From NCBI RefSeq assembly GCF_009711165.2, contig NZ_WMID02000017.1, positions 69,296 to 133,295 on the forward strand: DNA of 64,000 bases, read 5' to 3'. Below are positions 41,378 through 50,262 of this stretch, one piece after another. The position numbers and the translations under genes are program-made. The stretch's first letter is position 1; each line of letters opens with the position of its first letter. Below the pieces are notes generated by a model. It ran no database searches and was not told the DNA's origin. It saw nothing but the letters and a program-made list of their open reading frames with translations. Source of the stretch: Flavobacterium sp. MC2016-06 (GTDB taxonomy: Bacteria; Bacteroidota; Bacteroidia; Flavobacteriales; Flavobacteriaceae).

Positions 41378-44197
41378 TTAATTATTAATTATTCCAGATT
41401 TTAGGCCTTTCGCAGAAGCGGATAAAACAATCTCTTTTTCGCTTTCGTCTTTTTGAATAATGATTTGGGCAAATCCGTTGAATAATTTGCGTTTCCAAGA
41501 TTCAGACGGCGTAATTACTTGTATAATTCCAGGATCAGTATTCATTACATCCCAATCTTTTATTTTTTGTAATGGCGTCGCTGTGATATAAATAGTGTTT
41601 TTTCCTTGTTTTAAAATACTTGCGTCCAAAATATATTTTTGAGCATCTTCTGTGCTTGCGTTTACTTTTACTCCATTCACAAAAATAACAGCCTCTACGC
41701 CTATTTTTTTATAAAAGAAACTCACAACATTTGATTTTTGGTTTTCTTTTAAATCAAATTCGCCGCGATACACATACGATAATGCCTGATTTTTATAATC
41801 TCGGTCTTTAAAAGCTTCTTTCCAGTCCTTTTCATCATATGATGGCAATTGCTCTGGTAAAATCGCTGTCGTTCCTTTTTGTTCTTGCAGATTGGTTATA
41901 GAAACCAATTGAATAGCATCTAAAAATTGATCTTTTTCTAATGAAGTCGGATTACCGTTTCCAACGCCTAAAATTTTACCGCCTTTTACCGTAAAACTTA
42001 TTTCGTTATCTGCCGTGGGAACATGCAGCCCTTTTTTATCTGTAACCTCAACCGTTACAACTGTAATAGCAGCATTAGAAAGGTTTTCTTTATCTATAGA
42101 AAGTTTTACTGCATCTGGATTTTCTGTTGTTTTCTGAACTTCCGAAAGTACTTTTTTACCGTTTTTATAGCCAACTGCTTCCAAAGTTCCCGGCATATAT
42201 TTTACCTTCCATTCTAAATGTCCTAATAGCTCCATTTTCTTTTTACCCAAACTCTTTTTGTTTAGAAAAAGTTCCACTTCATCACAATTAGAATAAGCCC
42301 AGACATCGATTTCTTTCCCTTCCATCCCACTCCAATTCCAATGCGGTAAAAGATGTAAAACAGGCTTAGTTCCCCACCACGATTTTAGATAAAAAACATT
42401 GTCTTTAGGGAAACCGCAGACATCCATCATTCCAAAATAAGACGCTACCGACGGCCAGCCATAAGGCGTAGGTTCTCCGCGATAATCAAAACCTGTCCAG
42501 ATAAACATTCCTGCCAAATACGGTCTTGATGCATAAAATTTCCAGCCTTCTTCAATACTAAAAAAACTCGGACGCGGTTTTTTATCATAAGCGCTTTGAT
42601 AATGTTTGGCATCATCTGTAAAATAAATGCCTCGCGTAGCAAAAGTAGAACCTTCTTCGGTTCCCATTCCCGGCTGTTGTTTAAACTGATTTCTATGCGC
42701 ATCAATATCCCCGTTGCCCATATAATTATAACCCATAATTTCCACTACAGACGAGATTCCGCTTTTAAAACCACTGCTTATACCAACCGTTACAGGTCTT
42801 GTATTATCAATGCTTTTGGCAAAACCCTGCATAATATTAGTGATTCTTTCGCCTGCAATGCCGCCTTCAATATTCCATTCTTCATTACCAACCGACCAGC
42901 AGAAAATACTCGGGTGATTGCGGTCACGTTCGATCATTCGTTTCAAATCATTCAAATGATAGTCGTTAATTCCCATCAAGCGTGTTTCATCAATAACCAG
43001 CATGCCAAGTTTGTCGCAGGCTTCCAGCAATTCTGGCGTTGGCGGATTGTGCGAACATCTGTAGGCATTTGAACCCATTTCTTTGAGTTTCTTTATTCTA
43101 TAATATTGTAAACCGTCTGGAATTGCAGTTCCAACTCCTGCATGATCTTGATGATTATTCGTTCCTTTAAGTTTTACAGGTTTTCCGTTTAATATAATTC
43201 CTTTTTCAGCATCAAAAACAATTGTTCTTATTCCGAATGACGTTTTATAACGATCTACAATTTTGTCGCCTACTTTAATTTCAGTAATTAATTCGTATAA
43301 ATATGGCGCATCAATATCCCATAAAAGTGGTTTATCTACAGTGATTTTTGTACTATGTTTAGTTGTTTTATAAAAATCTGGCGCAGCGATTGGTTCAGAA
43401 AGTTTTGTCCAATCTACTCCTTTTGGATCCTCAATTGTTTGTACAATTTCAATTGGTCCTTTATACTTTCCTTTATTTTCAATTGTAGTTTCTATAGTAA
43501 CTTCGGCAGCAGCATTTTTAACTTCAGAAGTTATATACGTTCCGTTTTGAACAACATGAATCGGGTTTGTTTTCTGTAAATACACATGTCTGTAAATTCC
43601 AGCTCCTTCATAAAACCAGCCTTCTTCCATTGATGCATCGGCGCGGACTACAATTGTATTTTCTCCTCCATAATTTACATAAGCCGTAACATCGTATTCA
43701 AAACCGTTGTAACCGCTTTCTTCTGTTCCGAGGAAATGTCCGTTAAAAAATACTTTCGAATTTCTAAAAACGCCGTCAAATTTTAAAGAAATAATACGTC
43801 CCAAATCACTCTCCGGAATCGTTATTTTTTTTCGGTACCAGCCAATACTTTTCTCTGGAAAGTTTTTACCCGCAGTTTTAAATCCGTGGCTGAAACTAGC
43901 GCTTTCGCTAAAAGACTGTTCAACAGCCCAATCGTGTGGTAAGTCTAATTTTCTCCAAGCACGGTCATCAAATCCCGGCGCTGCAGGACCATCACCAAAA
44001 CCTGTTTTAGTTAAATATGAAAAATAGCCTTCTGCAAAACCAAAATCTTTCTTACTATCATACAAATGACCTAACGAAAAACGCCAGTCTTTGTCTATTA
44101 AAATCAATTCTCTTTCTGATTTATTTTGCGCAAAAACACTAAACGAAATCAAAAAAATAAAATAGAAGAGGATTCTTTTTGCAGGAACAATTTTCAT
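41378..44197 (-). CDS. Glycoside hydrolase family 2 beta-glycosidase (beta-galactosidase-like)
   Basis: 939 residues, signal peptide MKIVPAKRILFYFIFLISFSV. It splits beta-linked sugars (galactose, or glucuronic acid or mannose in other members) in the periplasm. The sandwich domain has WRKLDLPHDWAVEQSFSE and WFYEGAGIYRHVYL; the TIM barrel has RCSHNPPTPELLEACDKLGM; the acid/base Glu lies in SVGNEEWN (about residue 437) and the nucleophile in GTEEGS (about 514). The C-terminal 230 or so residues are an extra domain with VEVTDKKGLHVPTADN. No SusCD or regulator is beside it, unlike typical polysaccharide loci. Confidence 0.92.
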   Translation of the reverse strand: MKIVPAKRILFYFIFLISFSVFAQNKSERELILIDKDWRFSLGHLYDSKKDFGFAEGYFSYLTKTGFGDGPAAPGFDDRAWRKLDLPHDWAVEQSFSESASFSHGFKTAGKNFPEKSIGWYRKKITIPESDLGRIISLKFDGVFRNSKVFFNGHFLGTEESGYNGFEYDVTAYVNYGGENTIVVRADASMEEGWFYEGAGIYRHVYLQKTNPIHVVQNGTYITSEVKNAAAEVTIETTIENKGKYKGPIEIVQTIEDPKGVDWTKLSEPIAAPDFYKTTKHSTKITVDKPLLWDIDAPYLYELITEIKVGDKIVDRYKTSFGIRTIVFDAEKGIILNGKPVKLKGTNNHQDHAGVGTAIPDGLQYYRIKKLKEMGSNAYRCSHNPPTPELLEACDKLGMLVIDETRLMGINDYHLNDLKRMIERDRNHPSIFCWSVGNEEWNIEGGIAGERITNIMQGFAKSIDNTRPVTVGISSGFKSGISSVVEIMGYNYMGNGDIDAHRNQFKQQPGMGTEEGSTFATRGIYFTDDAKHYQSAYDKKPRPSFFSIEEGWKFYASRPYLAGMFIWTGFDYRGEPTPYGWPSVASYFGMMDVCGFPKDNVFYLKSWWGTKPVLHLLPHWNWSGMEGKEIDVWAYSNCDEVELFLNKKSLGKKKMELLGHLEWKVKYMPGTLEAVGYKNGKKVLSEVQKTTENPDAVKLSIDKENLSNAAITVVTVEVTDKKGLHVPTADNEISFTVKGGKILGVGNGNPTSLEKDQFLDAIQLVSITNLQEQKGTTAILPEQLPSYDEKDWKEAFKDRDYKNQALSYVYRGEFDLKENQKSNVVSFFYKKIGVEAVIFVNGVKVNASTEDAQKYILDASILKQGKNTIYITATPLQKIKDWDVMNTDPGIIQVITPSESWKRKLFNGFAQIIIQKDESEKEIVLSASAKGLKSGIINN

Positions 44198-44466
44198 GTA
44201 TAAAATGTTTAACTAAAGTAAAAATTCAAATTGTGATAAAAATAGAGTATTTCTTGCTGAAAATTTAATAGTATTTTATCAAAATATGATCGCCGTTACT
44301 TCGTTATTATAGATCTGAAGAAGATTATAACAACGGGCTTTCCTTAAATAGAACTGTCTAAAAAACAGATAATAAAAATTTAGAATCATTCTATTGGTAA
44401 TACTTCAATAAATAATTTTCTTTTGATGTAATTTTATCTAAAATTTAAACAAAACCATCAGCTGAC

Positions 44467-44850
44467 ATGAGTGCTATTATAAACGAAAATAGACTTCATA
44501 CTACATTTAAAAACATTGATCTTAAGATAAACAAACTTAATGATCAAAAGATAACTGCTTTCTTTGAATCTATTGGATTACTGGAAAGAGAAGACATTCC
44601 AAAGGATTTCCTTAATTGGGAAAATATCCTTATTGTGGTACCCGATCGCCATGTCTCACACGAATTGAAGTATTACAAATACGCGATTTCACGAATTTCA
44701 TTTGTAACGAATCCATATTCGGCCCAAATTCATATTTATGATTTGAAGGAATGGAAAAATGCGACGCTAAATAAAACGCAGTTTCAGATTAGAGAAATGC
44801 TTAAAACACGTTTTGGAGGTGTTAAAAAAACTCCGAACGAGGAAGAATAG
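44467..44850 (+). CDS. Hypothetical protein (127 aa)
   Basis: Not recognised. Soluble, with no signal peptide. Contains FFESIGLLEREDIPKDFLNW, a strand-rich middle (ENILIVVPDRHVSHELKYYK, RISFVTNPYSAQIHIYDLK) and a basic C-terminal helix (TQFQIREMLKTRFGGVKK). It lies alone, between the GH2 gene's upstream region and an AATTCCAA repeat block. Frame and codon use look normal for a real gene. Confidence 0.6.
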   Translation: MSAIINENRLHTTFKNIDLKINKLNDQKITAFFESIGLLEREDIPKDFLNWENILIVVPDRHVSHELKYYKYAISRISFVTNPYSAQIHIYDLKEWKNATLNKTQFQIREMLKTRFGGVKKTPNEEE

Positions 44851-44859
44851 ATAGGATAA

Positions 44860-44985
44860 AATTCCAATTTTTTTTAAATTCCAAATTCCAATAAGGGAAA
44901 TTAAATTCCAATAAAAAAATTCCAAATTCCAATTTTAAGCATTACGTTCAAAGTTGGAATTTGGAATTTTTTTATTGGGATTTCC
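44860..44985. repeat. AATTCCAAATTCCAA-type inverted repeat, copy 2
   Basis: Several AAATTCCAA/AATTCCAAT words (44861-44935) face TTGGAATTTGGAATTTTTTT (44955-44975). The same words form copy 1 at 39421-39536. Each sits just past the end of a leftward gene, so they could double as transcript ends. Confidence 0.75.
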
Positions 44986-44993
44986 TTTAAAAA

Positions 44994-45485
44994 CTATTGC
45001 GTTAACAATGTTTTCACCATATCATTCAAAGCAGTTCCGTGAATGTTTTTGGCTAAAATAACTCCGTTTTTATCTAGTAAAAGATTGAATGGCAGTTTCT
45101 GAATCATGTAATCTCCAACAACTGGAGAACTCCAATATTTAATATCGCTTACCTGAGACCAAGGCTGTTTTAATTTTGCAACCATGGCAACCCAAGCTGG
45201 TTTTGATTTGTCTAACGAAACTCCGTAAATAGAAAGTTTGTCTGGATAAGTATTATACAATTTTAATAATTCTGGCTGTTCTTTTAAGCAGGGTCCGCAC
45301 CAAGTTGCCCAAAAGTCAACTAAAACCAACGAACCTCTTAGAGAAGAAAGTGCGATGCTGTTTCCTTTTGTATCGGGAAGTTCTATTTCTGGAGCGATGT
45401 CTCCAACTTCAGTTCCAACAACTTGTGCATTGGTATTGATAAAATTAAAAAAAGTAAAAGCTAAAACAAAGTAGATTTTTTTCAT
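44994..45485 (-). CDS. TlpA-family thioredoxin-like protein
   Basis: 163 residues, signal peptide MKKIYFVLAFTFFNFINTNA. Thioredoxin fold with the redox pair Cys63-Gly-Pro-Cys66 in FWATWCGPCLKE; the cis-Pro loop is IQKLPFNLLLDKNG. Such proteins reduce or resolve disulfides in exported proteins or support cytochrome assembly. Only one domain, no AhpC N-terminal domain. It stands alone, with 269 bases before the ArsR promoter on the other side. Confidence 0.92.
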   Translation of the reverse strand: MKKIYFVLAFTFFNFINTNAQVVGTEVGDIAPEIELPDTKGNSIALSSLRGSLVLVDFWATWCGPCLKEQPELLKLYNTYPDKLSIYGVSLDKSKPAWVAMVAKLKQPWSQVSDIKYWSSPVVGDYMIQKLPFNLLLDKNGVILAKNIHGTALNDMVKTLLTQ

Positions 45486-45548
45486 ACGTAATGGGGTTTA
45501 TCAGATAAATTTGGGACTATCTTTTGTTACTATTTAATTTTTCAACCA

Positions 45549-45615
45549 TATAAGTGATATAAGTAAATTAAAGTTTATTATTAATAATTTCTTATGTTTA
45601 CTTATATCACTTATA
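45549..45615. repeat. Perfect 19-bp inverted repeat of the CCATATAAG family
   Basis: Arms TATAAGTGATATAAGTAAA (45549-45567) and TTTACTTATATCACTTATA (45597-45615) are exact complements. It is preceded by ACC, giving ACCATATAAG as in the blocks at 29165 and 54380. It sits between divergent genes, so it is probably not a terminator. Confidence 0.85.
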
Positions 45616-45720
45616 GGATTAACTGTTTTTTTTAAGTCTTATTGGTAAAAATAACTTGTAACAAATATAGCAACTCTTCTCTTTCTGTTCTTAAAATTTT
45701 CCTAAATATTTTTTACTTAA

Positions 45721-45750
45721 TTGGTATATCGGGAAAAGTCGATATATTTG
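45721..45750 (+). promoter_or_regulatory. ArsR promoter with overlapping palindromic operator
   Basis: TTG at 45721-45723, 19 bases, then TATATTTG at 45743-45750: a full Bacteroidota promoter. A 7-bp inverted repeat, TATATCG (45725-45731) and CGATATA (45740-45746), lies between and across the boxes, a typical place for autorepression by ArsR. The start codon follows the -7 box by four bases, so the mRNA would be leaderless. Confidence 0.75.
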
Positions 45751-45754
45751 CACC

Positions 45755-46057
45755 ATGGAACAAATAGAAATCTTTAAGGCTCTGTCTAATAAATCCAGAT
45801 TGCAAATGCTGGAATGGCTGAAAGAACCCGAAATACATTTTCCAGATCAACTCCAGCATGCAGGATTTGAATATGGAGTTTGTGTTGGGCAGATACAAGC
45901 TAAGGCGGGTCTTACACAATCGACAGTTTCTGAATACTTGTCGATTTTACAACGTGCTGGTTTTATAGAAGCTAAACGTGTTGGACAATGGACATACTAC
46001 AAACGCAACGAAGGTGCCTTTGAAGCACTCAGTGAATTAATTAAATCTAGTTTATAA
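45755..46057 (+). CDS. ArsR-family transcriptional regulator
   Basis: 100 residues, winged helix. EIFKALSNKSRLQMLEWL opens the fold and the recognition helix is KAGLTQSTVSEYLSILQRAG, followed by the wing KRVGQWTYYKRNEG. It lacks the Cys-x-Cys metal site of ArsR/SmtB; a lone Cys in YGVCVGQ may respond to redox or electrophiles. It is seven bases before the Old Yellow Enzyme gene, so it probably represses that gene and itself through the palindrome in its promoter. Confidence 0.93.
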   Translation: MEQIEIFKALSNKSRLQMLEWLKEPEIHFPDQLQHAGFEYGVCVGQIQAKAGLTQSTVSEYLSILQRAGFIEAKRVGQWTYYKRNEGAFEALSELIKSSL

Positions 46058-46064
46058 AATTACT

Positions 46065-47168
46065 ATGAGTACAAACAGCTTGTTTACACCATTTAACTTA
46101 AAAACGTTAAATCTTAAGAATAGAATTGTAATGGCGCCAATGACGCGCTCATTTTCTCCAAATGGAGTTCCAACCGATAATGTTGCTTCTTATTATCAAA
46201 AAAGAGCTGAAGGTGAAGTTGGATTAATCTTATCTGAAGGAACTGTAATTGACAGAGCTTCTTCTTCTAATGATGCTAACGTGCCGCATTTTTACGGTAA
46301 TGAATCTCTTAAAGGATGGGAAAAGGTTATTAATGAAGTTCATGCTGCAGGTGGTGCAATGGGACCACAGATCTGGCACATGGGTATTATGGACAATCAT
46401 CATTCTGGATGGGTTCCTCCTGTTCCGTTTGAAGGTCCGTCTGGATTAAACAGACCTGATTTTAACAACGGAAATACAATGTCTGAAAAAGATATTGAGG
46501 ATACTATTATTGCTTTTGGTAAAGCTGCTGCTGATGCTAAAAGATTAGGGTTTGATACTATCGAAATTCACGGTGCTCACGGTTATTTAATCGACCAATT
46601 TTTTAGAGCCGAAACGAATTTACGTACTGATATTTATGGCGGAAAAACTTTGCCGGAACGTAATCGTTTTGCTATTGAAGTAATTAAAGAAATTAGAAAA
46701 CAAGTAGGAAATGATTTCGCGGTTATCATGAGATTTTCTCAATTTAAACCTTCTGATTATAATTATAAACTAGCAAAAAATCCACAGGAATTAGAAGCTT
46801 GGCTTACGCCGCTTGTTGATGCTGGTGTAGATCTTTTACATTGTTCACAACGTCGTTTCTGGGAACCAGAATTTGAAGGTTCTGATTTGAACTTTGCAGG
46901 ATGGGCTAAAAAAGTAACTGGAACACCAACTATTACGGTAGGTTCTATTGGTCTTTCTGGAGATTTCTTTGGTGCTTTTGCAGGAGAAAGTTCACAACCA
47001 ACTTCATTAGAAGAATTAAACAGACGTTTTGATAGAGGCGATTTTGATCTTGTTGCGGTTGGAAGAGCTCTTTTATCAGATCCTAATTGGACTGCAAAAA
47101 TCAAAGCTGGAAAAACAGATGAGTTAATCGGTTTTAGTAAAGAAGCTTTAGGAGAATTAGTTTTATAA
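46065..47168 (+). CDS. Old Yellow Enzyme-family NAD(P)H:flavin oxidoreductase
   Basis: 367 residues, FMN-dependent TIM barrel that reduces activated double bonds or nitro groups. Substrate-binding His169 and His172 are in EIHGAHGYLID, and phosphate-binding and family blocks are VMAPMTRSF, NLRTDIYGG, TVGSIGLSG and DLVAVGRALLSDPNW. It is translated with an ArsR-type regulator, a pattern seen for electrophile- or quinone-inducible members. The NemA/YqjM group is likely. Natural substrate unknown. Confidence 0.93.
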   Translation: MSTNSLFTPFNLKTLNLKNRIVMAPMTRSFSPNGVPTDNVASYYQKRAEGEVGLILSEGTVIDRASSSNDANVPHFYGNESLKGWEKVINEVHAAGGAMGPQIWHMGIMDNHHSGWVPPVPFEGPSGLNRPDFNNGNTMSEKDIEDTIIAFGKAAADAKRLGFDTIEIHGAHGYLIDQFFRAETNLRTDIYGGKTLPERNRFAIEVIKEIRKQVGNDFAVIMRFSQFKPSDYNYKLAKNPQELEAWLTPLVDAGVDLLHCSQRRFWEPEFEGSDLNFAGWAKKVTGTPTITVGSIGLSGDFFGAFAGESSQPTSLEELNRRFDRGDFDLVAVGRALLSDPNWTAKIKAGKTDELIGFSKEALGELVL

Positions 47169-47210
47169 TCTATGTTTCAATGTGTTTAAAAAATCACGTT
47201 CAACAAAATA

Positions 47211-47246
47211 AAAAAAGATGAAACTTTATGTTTCATCTTTTTTTTA
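47211..47246. terminator. Bidirectional Rho-independent terminator
   Basis: AAAAGATGAAAC-TTTAT-GTTTCATCTTTT hairpin with long A and T runs; its right arm overlaps the stop codon of the leftward gene at 47244. Confidence 0.88.
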
Positions 47247-47741
47247 TTCATCATCATCGTTTTCAAAAAGATCATTTGAATCAAATGATATATCGTCATT
47301 AGAATCTTTATCCTCTACCTTTACGCCTGGCGGATTAAATAATCCCCAATTGTCTTTGATATAATTCCAATTATCAAAACTCGCTACCCAATCGATAAAT
47401 AAAAGACGGAATTCTTCAATTGTATTTCTCAATAAGTCAATATAATCTAAATCGGTGATTCCTTCTTCGTAGCGCAGACTTCCTGCCTGCACATATAATT
47501 CTCTGGCAGCTTTACGAATAATCACAGCATTTTCCATTCGCCTGTCGTATAAATCGCCACCTTCTGCACCGGCTATCTTCGCAGGAATTATCATTGCATT
47601 TTCTAACATAAAACGGACTATGGTTTCCTGCAAAAAATCATTATCAAGGGGAATTGTATGTACAAGTCCTTCTGTTAGTTTAAAAATCTGTTCTGCCTTT
47701 TGAAAAATAGGCATTTTATGAGTTTCATCTAATTTTGACAT
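47244..47741 (-). CDS. Conserved hypothetical helical protein (165 aa)
   Basis: Soluble and mostly helical: KAEQIFKLTEGLVHTIPLDN, ETIVRFMLENAMIIPAKIAG, RMENAVIIRKAARELYVQ and YIDLLRNTIEEFRLLFIDW look like the four helices of a bundle, and an Asp/Glu/Ser-rich tail of about 25 residues follows. No enzyme motif. A full TATTTTTG box (47764-47771 on the minus strand) lies 22 bases before its start. Function not recognised. Confidence 0.68.
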   Translation of the reverse strand: MSKLDETHKMPIFQKAEQIFKLTEGLVHTIPLDNDFLQETIVRFMLENAMIIPAKIAGAEGGDLYDRRMENAVIIRKAARELYVQAGSLRYEEGITDLDYIDLLRNTIEEFRLLFIDWVASFDNWNYIKDNWGLFNPPGVKVEDKDSNDDISFDSNDLFENDDDE

Positions 47742-47763
47742 GATACTAATTTTTATATTAGAT

Positions 47764-47771
47764 CAAAAATA
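47764..47771 (-). promoter_or_regulatory. Candidate -7 box of the 165-aa gene
   Basis: Reads TATTTTTG on the minus strand, a match to TAnnTTTG, 22 bases before the ATG. No TTG was found at the usual distance. Confidence 0.4.
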
Positions 47772-47900
47772 AGAATAAAAGAATGATATTACTTACAATA
47801 TTTAAGTTTTATTAAAAATAGTTTTACATTTTTATAAGCATGTCTAAACAATATAAAATGTTTTTTTGAATCGCGATACAATTAAAAAAGAATTATTTTC

Positions 47901-48058
47901 GCCACAGATTCTAAAGATTAAAAAGATTTCTTCATTTTAGATTCCTGCGATGTCAGGCTGAGCGAAGTCGAAGCTCTTTCTAATTTATAACCTTCGACTT
48001 CGCTCAGGGTGACAATCAGTTTTAAATTAAAATCCTTTTAATCTGTAGAATCTGTGGC
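47901..48058. repeat. Nested inverted repeats, no gene
   Basis: The outer arms GCCACAGATT (47901-47910) and AATCTGTGGC (48049-48058) enclose further pairing words (AGATTAAAAAGATTT/AAATCCTTTTAATCT). The inner arms 47951-47973 and 47992-48014 pair over 23 bases with two mismatches (they hold GCTGAGCGAAGTCGAAG). This fills most of the 367-base gap between the genes at 47244 and 48109, and no gene is seen. Confidence 0.8.
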
Positions 48059-48108
48059 AAAAATCACCTAGCCATGTGAAAAAATCGAGATTTTCTATTT
48101 TGCTATTT

Positions 48109-49236
48109 TTATGAAGCGGTTACACTTCGTTTTTGAAATTTTTTCTGCAGCCAATTACGAACAGGTTCATCGTATAATTTCAAGCATAAAAATGCCAAAA
48201 TGATACTCGCTGCTAAAACGCCGATTCCAACTCCGTAACCGTCTTTTAAAGATACTTTATTCTCTACAACCCAAGCGGTAAACCAATAAATAAGCGGATA
48301 ATGCGTAATGTAAATTGGATAGGATATATCGCCCAGCCATTTGCATATTTTTACTGAAACTGGGTTTTTAATCTCTCCTCCTGCTCCAATTGCAACAATT
48401 AGCGGAAAAATTAAAATGATACAAAATGATTCGTATAAACCATTCATCCATAAACTATTTTCGTTTCCAAATCTTGGCAGTCCTAAGACTATAACAATTA
48501 ATAAACTGCAAACCCAGAAAGCGCCTTTTATATGAATTAGTTTTCCTAAACGAGAAAGCAGAATTCCTGCAAAAAACGGATATAATAAACGGGTAAAACC
48601 AATATTCATTTGTTCTAAATTTAAAGACCATCCGCCGATAACATCTCCTTTTGGTCCAAAAACAGTATAATTAATGAGCATTCCTGCAAAAATTAAAACA
48701 AATATTCCCATTACTTTATTCGAGAATTTACGAAAGAATAAGGCATATAAAATATTTGCAATGTATTCGAAAAACAAAGACCAAGCTGGGCCGTCTAGCG
48801 GATGCATTTCGCCCCAGCCTCTAATTTCTGTCGACGGTGTAAGCGGAATCAATGTAAACCCAATGAACATTACGAGAATCAATTTCCAAACGGGCATAGT
48901 CGCAATCTGTGGAAATAAAATATCTGAAGCTTGAAAATAATAGAATATGGCGCCAATAATCATTCCCATAATTACCATGGGCTGCAAACGTATTAAACGT
49001 CGTTTGTAAAACTCCCATTGTGTCATTTTTCCCCAGCGATCGTCGTACGCGTACGCCACAACAAAACCCGATAAGAGGAAAAAGAAATCTACAGCCAGAT
49101 AACCGTGATTGATGATTTGTATAAAACGATTTCCACCCGAAAAAGTTTCAAAAATATGAAAAGCAACTACTAAAATTGCCGCAACTCCACGCAGTCCGTC
49201 AAGGATTTCATAATGCTTTTTTGGCTTTATATTCAT
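48109..49236 (-). CDS. Acyltransferase-3 (OafA-like) membrane protein
   Basis: 375 residues with about ten membrane helices. The N-terminal HYEILDGLRGVAAILVVAFH with its catalytic-type His and the R-x10-R pattern (FYKRRLIRLQPMV) identify the acyltransferase-3 family, which transfers acetyl or other acyl groups to surface sugars or antibiotics. The SGNH extension of longer members is absent. It lies 128 bases beyond the DUF1349 gene end, with a heptad repeat block between, so any link to the glycosidase genes is uncertain. Confidence 0.9.
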   Translation of the reverse strand: MNIKPKKHYEILDGLRGVAAILVVAFHIFETFSGGNRFIQIINHGYLAVDFFFLLSGFVVAYAYDDRWGKMTQWEFYKRRLIRLQPMVIMGMIIGAIFYYFQASDILFPQIATMPVWKLILVMFIGFTLIPLTPSTEIRGWGEMHPLDGPAWSLFFEYIANILYALFFRKFSNKVMGIFVLIFAGMLINYTVFGPKGDVIGGWSLNLEQMNIGFTRLLYPFFAGILLSRLGKLIHIKGAFWVCSLLIVIVLGLPRFGNENSLWMNGLYESFCIILIFPLIVAIGAGGEIKNPVSVKICKWLGDISYPIYITHYPLIYWFTAWVVENKVSLKDGYGVGIGVLAASIILAFLCLKLYDEPVRNWLQKKFQKRSVTAS

Positions 49237-49239
49237 TTG

Positions 49240-49361
49240 GGTTATGAGTTATGAGTTATGGGTTATGGGTTATGGGTTATGAGTTATAAGTTATAAGTTA
49301 TAAGTTTTGAGTTACGTTTAACACTTATAACTTATAACTCAAAACTCATAACTCATAACTT
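49240..49361. repeat. GTTATGA/GTTATAA heptad tandem with inverted half
   Basis: About ten copies of a seven-base word (GTTATGA, GTTATGG, GTTATAA, GTTTTGA) run to about 49312, then the complement words (TTATAAC, TCATAAC) run back. The whole can fold into one long hairpin between the DUF1349 gene and the acyltransferase gene. Copy number is likely to vary between strains. Confidence 0.88.
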
Positions 49362-49364
49362 AAA

Positions 49365-50018
49365 TTACTCTTGATGTGCTTTAAGCCATTCTAATCTTCT
49401 CTGATCTGGTAAATGTTTTACTGTGAAATTTTCAAATTTAGCTTCAAAACCTTTTCCGTCTGGAGAAGCGGCCATTAAACCAACCATAACGGGCGCGTTA
49501 TCCTGCAAGGGCGCATTTCTGGTTAAGATATACGTTTTGTCATCATAAGAGAAAAACACTTCAATAGCGTCTAATCTTCTTACTACTTTTATCCATACAA
49601 AAGGTGGCGCTTTGTCTAAAGTAGTTACACTCCAATCGCTTTTATCGTGCGTTACAACGGTGCTGATATTAAATTTCCCGTCAACAAATTCAACTCCGGT
49701 TTTAATGTAGTTTTTTTCATCAACGCGAATCATTAATCCCATTTGGTCAAAACGAGCTTTGTAATCTCCCGTTAGCTTTACTTTAGCTTCAAATTCGCCT
49801 CCGTAATTGGCGTAATAAAACGGAGCGTCGTCTACCGTAAATCCGTAATGCGAGATACGCCAGTAATCGCTGTTAGCGGTAACATTCATAATCAAAGCAT
49901 TGTTTTTAATTTCCCATTTTTCAGGCTCATTAAACCACTGCATTTTGTTTAAACTCTGCGCCGAAAGGTTTTGCATTGCTAAAATTGCGGTTGCAAGCAT
50001 TATTATGTTTCTCATCAT
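49365..50018 (-). CDS. DUF1349 secreted protein
   Basis: 217 residues, signal peptide MMRNIIMLATAILAMQNLSA. DUF1349 is a concanavalin-like sandwich: MQWFNEPEKWEIKNNALIMN, FYYANYGGEFEAKVKLTGDY, FDQMGLMIRVDEKNYIKTGVEF and PVMVGLMAASPDGKGFEAKF. The family often sits near glycosidases and probably binds sugars. Here it is just after the GH3 gene on the same strand, but 244 bases with a terminator separate them. Confidence 0.9.
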   Translation of the reverse strand: MMRNIIMLATAILAMQNLSAQSLNKMQWFNEPEKWEIKNNALIMNVTANSDYWRISHYGFTVDDAPFYYANYGGEFEAKVKLTGDYKARFDQMGLMIRVDEKNYIKTGVEFVDGKFNISTVVTHDKSDWSVTTLDKAPPFVWIKVVRRLDAIEVFFSYDDKTYILTRNAPLQDNAPVMVGLMAASPDGKGFEAKFENFTVKHLPDQRRLEWLKAHQE

Positions 50019-50200
50019 ATTTTATTTTAAAATGAAGTATTTCTTTTTTTTTGAACCATTAAGGCATTAAGATAAATTAAGCTTTGAGAACGGACAAAAC
50101 TTATTGATAGCAAAAAATTAAGGGCCTGAGACTTAATAAACTTAATATCTTAATGGTGAAAAACTTAAGCCTTATTATTTAATATTTTATGGTAAAAAAT

Positions 50201-50230
50201 AAAGCTGCAACTTTTTATTATTGCAGCTTT
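50201..50230 (-). terminator. Rho-independent terminator after the GH3 gene
   Basis: AAAGCTGCAA...TTGCAGCTTT hairpin, 33 bases past the GH3 stop, followed on the minus strand by a T-rich stretch. Confidence 0.85.
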
Positions 50231-50262
50231 ACAAACCAACCAAGTTTAGAAATTAATGAAAT

